NCBI GenBank assembly: GCA_019654215.1
Contig: BPDI01000010.1
Location: 1-64,000 of the forward strand
Source of the DNA: Gammaproteobacteria bacterium
GTDB lineage: Bacteria > Pseudomonadota > Gammaproteobacteria > Pseudomonadales > Pseudohongiellaceae
Direction of reading: 5' to 3'
Length of the DNA stretch: 64,000 nucleotides
The notes beneath the pieces were generated by a model that made no database searches, was not told the origin of the DNA, and was given only the letters and a program-made list of their open reading frames with translations. Within the stretch, counting starts at the first letter, position 1. Every line of letters starts with the position of its first letter. The translations under genes and the position numbers were made by a program. Shown here piece after piece: positions 31,980 through 42,519 of this stretch.

Positions 31980-32697
31980 TCATATCTCCGGTCGCTCCAA
32001 AAATATTTTCTTGATGTTTTTTTTCCCGTTATTCTTTCTAAACCAGAAAGCAAAATGCCAATAACAATCCCACCCATTATTCATAAACCATTTAATACAT
32101 TCTCTTGTACTAGATAATTTTTTTTTTGCTTCAAAATATACAACTGGTTTATGTAAGTTAAGAAAAGAATCTGCCCCCTGAATTACCTCCCATTCATGAC
32201 CTTCTACATCAATTTTTATAAAACCACATTCTTTAATCTTAAATTCATTCAAATTTATTGCTTTAACTTGATGACCCCTTTTTCGGCAACACCTACTGAT
32301 CCATACCTTCCTTTTGAACTTAGTTCATCACTATCTAAATAAACCCAACCAGATTTAGATGAAATAGCTAAAGTATATACTTCTATATTTTTTATATTAT
32401 TTATTAATACATTAGCACTCAAACACTGTGACATTATTTGCTGGGGTTCGAATGCATAGACCTTACCAGTCTCTCCCACAGATCTTGATAATGAAATTGC
32501 TGTTGTTCCAATATTTGCACCAATATCTATTACAATGTCACCATTATTTACAAACCGAGACATCACAATATTTTCGCCCTCTGACCATTCCCCATACAAA
32601 GGTAAACCCTTTTTCCAACCACCAGATCATTTCGCGGAAAGATCATATTTCCATAGTGGGACTCGCAAATATTTAGTTCCTTCAAATTTATATTCAT
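31980..32697 (-). CDS. FkbM-family methyltransferase, frameshifted
   Basis: SAM-dependent methyltransferase of the FkbM type, usually acting on sugars or polyketides. MNINLKELNICESHYGN at the start; NNGDIVIDIGANIGTTAISLSR is motif I; KVYAFEPQ is motif II; CGFIKIDVEGHEWEVIQGA is the family's most conserved segment. Shifts near 32600 and 32255. The ATG at 32697 is only 10 bases after the guaA stop, so it is almost certainly on the guaBA transcript. Confidence 0.85.
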
Positions 32698-32707
32698 TTT
32701 GTACCGA

Positions 32708-34301
32708 TCATTCCCACTCAATAGTTGCGGGAAGGGGTTTGGCCCCGGAAATTCCCCCTAAACCAAACTCCAAGAGGAAAGTCAGCGATTTCATTCATAA
32801 TTCGACTAGAAATTGTCTCTAGTAATTCCGAATCAAGCCTCGCCCAGCGTGCCGTCATAAAATCTATAGTTTCGACGGCTCTAAGTGTAATGACATAAGA
32901 ATAGCGCCGTGCATCTCCTACAACGCCTACAGACTTGACCGGTAAAAACACTGCGAACGCTTGGCTTACTTTTGATAGCAATCTGCTTTGTGCAATTCTT
33001 CAATAAATATTGCGTCTGCCAAACGCAAGATGTCACAGTAGTGTTTCTTCACCTCTCCTAATATTCTTACTCCTAATCCAGGACCAGGAAACGGATGACG
33101 GTAAACCATTTCATATGGAAGACCCAACTTAAGACCAATCTTTCTTACTTCATCTTTAAATAATTCCCGCAGAGGTTCTACCAATTCCAGCCTCATATCA
33201 TCAGGTAGACCACCAACGTTATGATGCGACTTGATTACATGTGCTTTACCAGTTTTGGATCCTGCAGATTCAATGACATCGGGGTAAATAGTGCCCTGTG
33301 CTAACCACTTAACATTATCCAGCTTCTCAGCTTCTTCATCGAAAACTTCGATAAAAGTATTGCCAATAATTTTTTCCGCTTATCTTCAGGGTCATCAACA
33401 CCAACTAGATTCCCAAGGAATCGCTCTTCCGCATCTGCTCGGATTACTTTAATCCCCATAGTATTGGCAAAGGTTGCCATTACCGGGGTCCCCTTCATCT
33501 AACCGCAAGAGCCCATTATCAACAAACACACAGGTAAGCTGGTCACCAATCGCTTCATGTAAAGTGCCGCAACAACTGAAGAATCTACACCACCGGACAA
33601 ACCCAACAAGACATTGTGGGGGCCGACTCTTTCTCTCACAGTATGAATTGCATCTTCAATTATACTTACAGGTGTCCAGAGCGATTCACATCCGCAAATA
33701 CCATGGACGAAGCGCTCAAATTTTTTCCTGCCCTTGCAAAGTATGAGTAACTTCAGGATGAAATTGAATGCCGTAAAAATTCCGTGACTCTTTACACATC
33801 GCTGCTATTGGCGCGCTATCAGTTCTGGTAATAAGCGAAAACCATCGGGGGCTTCAGTGACTTTATCGCCGTGACTCATCCAGACGTCGAGCTGCGCTCT
33901 GCCGTCTTCCATGAATCGATCCTCAATACCATCCAGAAGTTTTTTTTCTCAGTAACATTTACCTGAGCAAAACCGAATTCTGATTTAGAGGAAGCTTCAA
34001 CTTTTCCCCAAACTTTTCTGCCATAATTTGCATGCCATAACAAATACCAAGAATCGGTACGCCATAGTTATAGACATGAGAGTTTTGTTTGAGGCGAGAC
34101 TTCGGATTGGCTGACTCAGGCCCCCAGAAAAAATCCCCCCCTTGAGGATCAAATTCCTTGGGGTTTTTTCCCGGCAACTTCATAATCCCAAATTTCACAA
34201 TAGACTCCCGCCTCGCGAACGCGTCGGGCAATTAATTGAGTGTATTGAGAGCCGAAATCCAGAATTAAAATTTTCTGGGAGTGAATGTTGGCTGCTGGCA
34301 T
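32708..34301 (-). CDS. guaA: GMP synthase (glutamine-hydrolysing), frameshifted
   Basis: Converts XMP to GMP using glutamine and ATP. The N-terminal amidotransferase has [22 protein letters not shown] and the catalytic GICYGMQ; later frames show the dimerisation domain with [15 protein letters not shown] and the C-terminal ATIEWE end. Frame changes are frequent. The 3' end (32710-32725) is the core copied throughout the island. ATG at 34301 ([17 protein letters not shown]) is preferred; it lies about 100 bases after guaB. Confidence 0.97.
32710..32725 (-). repeat. Original core (attB-like site) at the guaA 3' end (R8)
   Basis: ATTCCCACTCAATAGT on the plus strand, coding for the last residues TIEWE plus the first bases of the stop on the minus strand. 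Protein sequence forces conservation of this site, which would explain why the copies stay similar. It is identical to the core at 30055. Confidence 0.85.
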
Positions 34302-34398
34302 TTAATAAAAACAAAAATCCGAAAAGATTAAAACTTAATTGGCTATCTAAGGAATTAGAAGTCAACTCATTAAAAATGATTTTCCTTTGCACAAGGCT

Positions 34399-35987
<1,589 letters not shown>

Positions 35988-36013
35988 TCAGAAGTGCCTG
36001 CAGAAGTTGACCT

Positions 36014-36320
36014 TTAATAAATGCGGCGGACTAAAGTGAAGTTTATTCCCAGGGCCGCATTTATAAAACCGGAGATCGACGCATAATTGTTGTTAGTAAT
36101 TATTACATTAAGTGCCGAGGAGAAAGAAAAATCAGGAATATCTTTGGAGGTCTTTAACAATTCTTGAGTGCTTTGAGGAATCTACTCAATACTGATAACC
36201 CGCATGACGAATGCGAAAGCAAACGCTGCATCGACAAAGGTTTCGAAGCGTGCCATGTTGTGGCCCTTCAATAATTTACCTTTATCTCTGCGGCAAAGTT
36301 CCAAAACTATGGAAAAGTTT
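36014..36320 (-). pseudogene. Remnant of a TMEM175/DUF1211-like channel protein
   Basis: Minus-strand frame MARFETFVDAAFAFAFVMRVISIE, then an in-frame TAG, then IPQSTQELLKTSKDIPDF and a decayed tail. The R-x-E-x-F-x-D-A-x-F-A-F-A pattern is that of the TMEM175-like K+ channel family, and ...IPQSTQELL... follows it in normal members. Only the first third of the protein is left. It lies in the guaB upstream region on the same strand. Confidence 0.5.
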
Positions 36321-36457
36321 TTCCATACTATTCCGTAGGTTGCTGATTTAGTAATAGAATCTTATCCTCTAGATGATTGCAATACTTTATACTGAAGGTC
36401 TTGCAACTCAACGGATCTATCTCCAAACTTATCATCCCTTAGCTTGGGTACTTAACA

Positions 36458-37262
36458 ATGAGCGATACAGAACCAACTGAATCTCTGACAGGCAGACTTT
36501 TAAAGGAACCAACTGCCCATTTTTTTGCAATGGCAGCTGTAATCTTTATTGTATATGGTCTGACTCAATTGAGTAATGAGAACATACTGGAACTTGATCA
36601 GCGTGAAATCGATGCTCGGATTTTCATCAGGAGATGACAGCAGGCCAACCTCTAACGAAGAACAGCGTCAACTTGTTGCGACCATCTATGTAGAAGAACA
36701 AATTCTAGTACAAGAAGCCTTAGCTCTGGGATTGGATAACGATGCTCGCATTCACGATATGCTGGCGCAAAAAATGCGGCACGTTTTAAGCGGTAATGTA
36801 ATTCAGCCTACTGAATTAGAGCTAGAATCTTATTACCAGGGAATATCGAGCGCTACACAAGCCTGCCTTTAGTTTCTTTAGACGAATTAGTTTTGAACAC
36901 AAGAGACGAAGTTTCCGAGGATGTTCAGATCTTACTGGACAACGGATCTGAATCAGGAATAATTCTCGCAACTTCGCCAGGCAACAATGCCCCTCTCCCT
37001 AATGTAAACCGAATAGATTTAGCCAACATCTTCAGCCCAGAGTTTAGCGAAGCTGTTTTCAGCTCTGAATTGAATAGTGGGTCGGACCATTTCCAAGTAA
37101 TCGCGGACAACATGGTTAATGGTGATTGAACGGAGTGAAGCAAGACTGCCTCCATTAGAAGAAATCCTTGACCGGGTTCGTCTCGATTGGATTGCTGAAG
37201 AGGAAGAGGGATTGCTTCAGGCAGAAGTGGACGAACTCTGGAGTCAATACACATCATTGTGA
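36458..37262 (+). CDS. Membrane-anchored peptidyl-prolyl isomerase-like protein, frameshifted
   Basis: N-terminal cytoplasmic stretch MSDTEPTESLTGRLLKEPTA, then a transmembrane helix FFAMAAVIFIVYGLTQL, then a SurA/PpiC-like region: RQLVATIYVEEQILVQEALALGLDNDARIHDMLAQKM is the SurA-N type helix pair. The catalytic parvulin core is poorly conserved, so enzymatic activity is uncertain. Shifts near 36610, 36840 and 37105. Its stop is 4 bases before the HupE/UreJ gene, a pairing seen in other marine gammaproteobacteria. Confidence 0.7.
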
Positions 37263-37265
37263 CCG

Positions 37266-38262
37266 ATGGCGAAGAAGAACATTAAAAATAGCATTTGGCT
37301 CACGCTGGCATTCATACTTGCTGGCCACTTGTATCTCAAGGGTCATGATGTTGATGTCACTGGTGTTGCGCGCGTACTTCTGTATGAACAGACAAACAAT
37401 CAATATCAGATGTCATTGTGGATCAACAGGTCCCACCGCTTTTTAATATTGAAAGAGTCCTACCGGAACGCTGGATAGTTTAGAGCCCACAGATTTAGCT
37501 ATAGTTTCAGTGCCAGCCAGCCTTAAATGTCGACGACAAATTACTTTTCCTTTGGGGCTTCGAAGGCGTTGTTGTTATTTCACAATGGATCGATGGCAGC
37601 GATGTCTCAAGTTTCTTTCCGGGTGACGGTAGTTTTGTAGAAGTTCCATTAACTCAATTAAAAGCGGGTGCTGCTTCGATATCGAGTCTAGCGGCACATA
37701 CTTAATCCTCGGTGCAGAACATATCCTATTTGGTATCGACCACTTACTGTTTGTGCTGGGATTGCTATTGTTGCTAACGGGTTTCTGGAAATTAATAAAA
37801 ACTATTACAGCCTTTACCATCGCCCATAGTATCACCCTGGCCTTTGCCGTACTTGGGATTTTTCCTGTTCCCAACGCACCCATAGAAGTACTTATCGCCT
37901 TGTCCATTGTTTTTCTAGCCAGGGAAGTAATTATGGGTCAGAAAGGCGAACTAACTTTGGTGCACTCCAAACCCTGGATTGTGGCATTTGTGTTTGGCCT
38001 TTTTCATGGATTCGGATTTGCTGGCGCGCTGGGAGAGCTGGGCCTAAGTGATGCGGACATACCTCTCGCCCTTCTCTTCTTCAATCTGGGCGTCGAAGGG
38101 GGTCAGGTTGCATTCATATGTATACTTCTCGCTGCAAATGCCTTCTTTAACAGATTTGCGAATGACCTTGTTCCCAGTATGCAACGTGGGCTCGCATATG
38201 GCTTAGGCGGTATTGCTATGTTCTGGTTTTTAGAAAGACTTCCAGCTCTAGTTGTCATTTAA
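37266..38262 (+). CDS. HupE/UreJ-family membrane protein, frameshifted
   Basis: The C-terminal half is the HupE/UreJ_2 domain: GAEHILFGIDHLLFVLGLLL (conserved H-x-x-x-G-x-D-H), then ITAFTIAHSITLAFAVLG, VHSKPWIVAFVFGLFHGFGFAG and FNLGVEGGQVAF. The histidines suggest metal handling, nickel in the named members. The N-terminal soluble part (from MAKKNIKNS, with KGHDVDVTGVARVLLYE) is in other frames. The stop overlaps the next ATG as TAATG. The metal is not known here. Confidence 0.82.
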
Positions 38263-39857
38263 TGAGTCGAAAGAAGCGGCTTGATGTTGTAGTAGTTGGT
38301 GCCGGCTTCGCCGGGATGTATGCACTTCACAAACTTCGCTCTCGCGGTTTAAAAGTGCTTGTATACGAAGCTGGTAGCGGCGTCGGCGGCACTTGGTACT
38401 GGAATCGCTATCCCGGCGCCCGCTGCGATGTAAACAGCCTCGAATACTCTTATCAGTTTTCCGAAGAACTTCAGCAAGAGTGGAACTGGTCAGAAAGATA
38501 CTCGCCTCAGCCTGAAATTCTTGCTTATGCAAACCATGTTGCTGATCGTTTTGATCTAATTAAAGATATTCAGTTCGACACCAAAATCACTAAATTGAAT
38601 TTTAATGAGGATAAACGTCTCTGGTTCGGACTTACGGAACAGGGTGAAAAGTTTTGTGCGCAGTTTTGCATAATGGCAACAGGATGCCTTTCCAAGCACA
38701 ACATTCCAAACTTTGAAGGAATAGATAATTTTCAAGGAGAATTACTGCATACCGGGCAATGGCCTCACCAACCCATAAATTTCAGCGGTAAAAAAGTTGG
38801 CATTATCGGTACCGGCTCATCTGCAATCCAGTCAATTCCAATTATTGCCAAAGATGCTGCTCAGTTAACTGTATTTCAACGCACTGCCACCTTTTCGATT
38901 CCCGCATACAACGCACCAATGGATAGAGGGTATGAGCAACAGATCAAATCCAATTACAAAGAATTCAGAGCGCATAATTCACAAAGGTACGCGGCCCTTA
39001 ACAACAATCCCAGCCATCTCTCCGCAATGGAAGTTTCCGAAGAAGAAAGAGAAGCTATTTACGAAGAGCGTTGGCTAGAAGGAGGCCTACCATTTCTAGC
39101 CAGTTTTAATGACTTAGGAATTAATGAAGAAGCGAACGCAACTGCGATTGATTTTATTCATCGGAAAATTAAATCAGCGGTTGACGATCCCGACATTGCC
39201 GAGTTGCTTTGCCCAAAGACTGTAATAGGATGTAAGCGTCTCTGCGTAGATACTAATTACTACAAAACTTTTAATCTCGAAAACGTTGTCTTAAAAAATT
39301 TAAACCGATCTCCTATTCAACGCATTACAGACAAAGGATTAAAAACAAAAGATGCGGAATATGAATTCGACATTTTAATTCTGGCAACTGGATTCGATGC
39401 AATGACCGGTGCCCTACTCGCAATTGATATTCGCGGTAGGTCAAATAAAACATTATCGGAGCATTGGAAGGACGGACCTGCTAATTATCTTGGATTATCT
39501 ATGAACCGGTTTCCAAATTTATTCATGATTACCGGACCGGGAAGCCCATCGGTGTTAGCAAATATGATGGTCGGAATAGAACAGCATGTAGATTTTATTG
39601 CTGACCTGCTCAGCTTTATGCAAAACAAAGATAAACTTCAAGTTGAAGCAAATGCGGATGCGGAAGAAAACTGGGTTAGGTTGGTAAACCGTATTGCAGA
39701 TCAAACTCTGTTCTCCAAGGGATGTAATTCCTGGTACACCGGCGCAAACATTCCAGGCAAACCTAAAATCTTTATGCCGTATTTGGGTTACCCATCCTAT
39801 GTAGAGAAGTGCAATGAGATTGCCGCGGATGGTTACCGCGGTTTTGAGTTTTTTTAA
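38262..39857 (+). CDS. Flavin-containing monooxygenase, Baeyer-Villiger type
   Basis: FAD/NADPH monooxygenase that inserts oxygen next to a ketone. 531 residues, open throughout. N-terminal FAD site VVGAGFAGMYALHKL, the G-G-T-W-Y-W-N-R-Y-P-G segment, the Baeyer-Villiger fingerprint FQGELLHTGQWP (F-x-G-x3-H-x3-W-P) near residue 160 and the NADPH site GIIGTGSSAIQ. C-terminal ITGPGSPSVLANM is typical of cyclohexanone monooxygenase relatives. Translationally coupled to the HupE gene. Substrate unknown. Confidence 0.93.
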   Translation: MSRKKRLDVVVVGAGFAGMYALHKLRSRGLKVLVYEAGSGVGGTWYWNRYPGARCDVNSLEYSYQFSEELQQEWNWSERYSPQPEILAYANHVADRFDLIKDIQFDTKITKLNFNEDKRLWFGLTEQGEKFCAQFCIMATGCLSKHNIPNFEGIDNFQGELLHTGQWPHQPINFSGKKVGIIGTGSSAIQSIPIIAKDAAQLTVFQRTATFSIPAYNAPMDRGYEQQIKSNYKEFRAHNSQRYAALNNNPSHLSAMEVSEEEREAIYEERWLEGGLPFLASFNDLGINEEANATAIDFIHRKIKSAVDDPDIAELLCPKTVIGCKRLCVDTNYYKTFNLENVVLKNLNRSPIQRITDKGLKTKDAEYEFDILILATGFDAMTGALLAIDIRGRSNKTLSEHWKDGPANYLGLSMNRFPNLFMITGPGSPSVLANMMVGIEQHVDFIADLLSFMQNKDKLQVEANADAEENWVRLVNRIADQTLFSKGCNSWYTGANIPGKPKIFMPYLGYPSYVEKCNEIAADGYRGFEFF

Positions 39858-40033
39858 AGCTTACTCGATCGCACTATTTTGAGGTTTAAGAACTTACATT
39901 TAGCAGACATGTGTGGCTTAATCATCTGAGTAGGACGAGGCAATTGCGTTTGAGAAAACGGGGTGTACACAGCAAGTACTCAGATATTTCTAGAACCAAT
40001 AAACAAAGTATTGAACGATATAGGAGCAACCCC

Positions 40034-40465
40034 TTATTGATTTTGATAGCGCTGGTGGCAAGACTCACAGGGAGGATACAATGAATTATTTCCCGCTTCA
40101 GATAATGCTTCTTCATCTCTAACTTCAACGGCAGCTAATACTTCTCGCGCCGCAGCGATCATCTTATTATTAAATTCTATCCAGTCTGACTCCTGCGCAG
40201 TAGCTTCTTCGCCAGCCGCTGCTCCGCCAAGAGCTAGTAGATTTCCAGCACCGATGACAGCTAAGGCGGCATTCTGAACTTCCAGCCATTCGGCTTCAGA
40301 TTGTAACTGGTAAGCTCCCCAGATTGTGGTGGTTGTTGGAGTAATGATTCCGTTCATTATTTCCTTCACAGTTAATAAAGGTTGTGAAGACTCTTGCGCA
40401 AATGGAGACGTTAGGGCCAACATGTTAATAAAAGCTAAGCTAATGAAAATGTTAATTTTTTTCAT
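40034..40465 (-). CDS. Cytochrome c'/c556-like periplasmic protein
   Basis: 143 residues with a signal peptide (MKKINIFISLAFINMLALTSPFAQ) and a four-helix body with a single C-terminal heme c motif, PCESCHQRYQ, as in the cytochrome c' family. TVKEIMNGIITPTTTTIWG is the usual first helix of the related c556-type group. It may hand electrons on from the quinoproteins nearby. The reading is intact and divergent from the hydrolase gene. Confidence 0.82.
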   Translation of the reverse strand: MKKINIFISLAFINMLALTSPFAQESSQPLLTVKEIMNGIITPTTTTIWGAYQLQSEAEWLEVQNAALAVIGAGNLLALGGAAAGEEATAQESDWIEFNNKMIAAAREVLAAVEVRDEEALSEAGNNSLYPPCESCHQRYQNQ

Positions 40466-40728
40466 GAATTTCGAATCCTGAATTAACTCACCAATTGAGA
40501 TTTTGACAAAAATCTAAACTTTCCTTCTGATCTGCATCAATCATAACCGGTTTCGACAGGATTGATGCAGCGAATCTCTGCTTAGGCCAAGGCCCATAGA
40601 TACTGAATTAATTAAACATTTTGCCGCAAATCTGATTTAATCGTGGCTCGCTTGTACTCCTCAAAAAAGCCACGGAGTTGGTTGTGCTGGGGCAACTTAA
40701 ATGATCTGACTATTTTAGGAATATTGAT

Positions 40729-41658
40729 ATGACATTTATCTCTAGTGCCAGAAATTCTTTAATTGGCTTTCTATTATTCTCCTCATACGCTTTTGCCGAC
40801 CTCTGGGACGAAGTCGAACACGGCTATGCCGACAACAATGGCGTAAAAATCCATTATGCCACCATCGGTGAAGGGCCATTAGTGATAATGATTCATGGAT
40901 TTCCAGATTTTTGGTATAGCTGGCGTCACCAAATGGAAGGACTAAAAGATGACTTTAGAGTTGTTGCTATTGACCAGCGTGGCTATAACTTGAGCGATAA
41001 ACCTGAGGGTGATGAAAACTATAACATGCGTTACCTGGTAGAAGATGTTGCTGCTGTTATTCAACACCTAGATGAAGAAAAAGCAACGATTATCGGCCAC
41101 GATTGGGGTGGCATTGTTTCCTGGCAGTTCGCCTTTAATCTCCCACAAATGGTCGAGAATCTGGTTATTTTAAATCTTCCTCATCCTAATGGTCTCGGAA
41201 GAGAACTTGCTACAAATGTAGAACAACAACAAAACAGTGGGTATGCGCGGACGTTTATCGAAGGATCTCCATCTGACCCTGATATTCTTTTTGGTGGACC
41301 GATGACTGCGGAAACCCTGTCATTTTGGGTGGCGGACCAAGATGCAAGATTGAAATATGTTGAAGCGTTTGAACAATCCAGTTTCGCTGGCATGCTTGCA
41401 TACTATAAGCAGAACTATCCCCGGGCATCGGCAGACACACCTCCCCCACCTCCGGCACCACAGTTAAATATTCCGCTTCTTGTTTTCCATGGTCTACAAG
41501 ATACAGCATTACATTCGGATGGATTGAATAACACCTGGGATTGGAATGATAAGGACACTACGATTGTTTCAGCCCCCACTGCTAATCACTTTGTTCAACA
41601 GGATGCCGCCGATTTGGTAACAACAACAATGAGGTGGTGGCTAAAAGCACGACAATAG
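40729..41658 (+). CDS. Exported alpha/beta hydrolase, epoxide-hydrolase-like
   Basis: 309 residues: a signal peptide ([20 protein letters not shown]), then the alpha/beta fold. [13 protein letters not shown] gives the oxyanion HG-x-P motif, GHDWGG the nucleophile Asp, and NHFVQQD the catalytic His. HGxP with an Asp nucleophile is typical of epoxide hydrolases and haloalkane dehalogenases. Export is unusual for the family. It lies 39 bases upstream of the next gene on the same strand. Confidence 0.87.
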   Translation: MTFISSARNSLIGFLLFSSYAFADLWDEVEHGYADNNGVKIHYATIGEGPLVIMIHGFPDFWYSWRHQMEGLKDDFRVVAIDQRGYNLSDKPEGDENYNMRYLVEDVAAVIQHLDEEKATIIGHDWGGIVSWQFAFNLPQMVENLVILNLPHPNGLGRELATNVEQQQNSGYARTFIEGSPSDPDILFGGPMTAETLSFWVADQDARLKYVEAFEQSSFAGMLAYYKQNYPRASADTPPPPPAPQLNIPLLVFHGLQDTALHSDGLNNTWDWNDKDTTIVSAPTANHFVQQDAADLVTTTMRWWLKARQ

Positions 41659-41697
41659 AAACACGACGAATCTTCGAAATATCTAATAAGAGGAAAA

Positions 41698-42446
41698 ATG
41701 ATGAAAAAAGTTTTAGTAGCGACTGTTAGTTTATTTGTGAGTTCTCAAGTTATTGCTGCCGATACCGCAGCAACTAGAGCCAAGGTCGAACAGGCTCTAG
41801 GGGGGAGTATTCGCGATGCAGCAGAAGTTGCTCGAGATTCCAACCGGAAGCCAGCTGAAGTTCTAGAGTTCTTTGGACTGGAAGATGACATGAAAGTTCT
41901 GGAAATTTCACCTGCCACCGGCTACTGGTCAAAATTTATTGGACCAACATTATGCGGTAATGGTGGAGAACTCGTATTCTCAGTTAGCGTTAGCGAGAGC
42001 TTTCAAAGTGATGTAATGTCATTAGACGGCCTCGAATGCACATCGGCTATCAACGGTAGTGTGAGACTTCAGGAAATTCCGCCGTTTAGCTTTGATGACG
42101 ATGGATTCGATATAGTTTTAACCTTTTGGAACTTACACAATCCTTCCACTGAAGGTCGCAAGAATATGAATGAAGCGGTATTCGCTGCGCTTAAGCCTGG
42201 CGGAATTTACGGCACGGTTGATCATACCCGTCGCCATATAGAACCCACTTCACGCGAATTGCAAAACGGGCGCAGACTTGATCCAGTGCTAGGGTTTTAA
42301 AAGAAATGATCGATGCAGGATTCGAATTCGTTGATTTTAGCGACATGCATTATCACCCTGAGGATGACCTGACTAAAGAAGTAGGCACTCCAGGTGTTAG
42401 GGGCAATACAGACCGTTGGGTATTAAAGTTCCGAAAGCCTGAATGA
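41698..42446 (+). CDS. Predicted methyltransferase with signal peptide (COG4798 type), frameshifted
   Basis: Signal peptide MMKKVLVATVSLFVSSQVIAAD, then a Rossmann methyltransferase fold: SNRKPAEVLEFFGLEDDMKVLEISPATGYWSKF (motif I), IVLTFWNLHNPSTEGRKNM, LKPGGIYGTVDHTRR. A shift near 42298 leads to EMIDAGFEFVDFSDMHYHPEDD and the end GNTDRWVLKFRKPE. The family is widespread with a Sec signal, which is odd for a SAM enzyme. Function unknown. A terminator follows. Confidence 0.85.
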
Positions 42447-42462
42447 GTATATTTTCAATATC

Positions 42463-42493
42463 AAAGGGAGACGGTGTCTCCCTTTTCCTTTTA
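42463..42493 (+). terminator. Rho-independent terminator after the exported methyltransferase
   Basis: Perfect stem AAAGGGAGAC / GTCTCCCTTT with loop GGT, followed by TTCCTTTT. 17 bases after the stop at 42446 and 27 bases before the aminotransferase start. Confidence 0.85.
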
Positions 42494-42519
42494 AATTAGG
42501 AGCGCAGAAAAACAAAACT

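Larger units (their letters stand above)
23873..32725. mobile_element. Tandem cassette island at the 3' end of guaA
   Basis: About 8.8 kb, visibly richer in A+T than its flanks, between tadA/YczE-like gene and guaA. The last 16 bases of guaA recur between the genes (cores at 24713, degenerate; 25357; 25986; 27397; 28677; 29213; 30055; 30682; original at 32710), all in the same orientation. Intervals of about 540-2030 bases each hold one gene or gene pair of unrelated function. Most cores carry a 70-100 base arm on their high-coordinate side. The guaA 3' end is a known integration site for genomic islands. No integrase, transposase or relaxase is seen. The left limit is not marked by a core and is placed by gene content. 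Confidence 0.75.

Noticed and set aside
25357-32725. Regular repeats considered as a CRISPR array or a classical integron.
   Set aside because: Spacing is 540-2030 bases with whole genes between; no cas genes, no IntI, no attC inverted cores.
36181-36200. TCTACTCAATACT in the guaB upstream region looks like a core.
   Set aside because: It lies inside the TMEM175-like remnant, whose protein homology continues on both sides, so nothing was inserted there.
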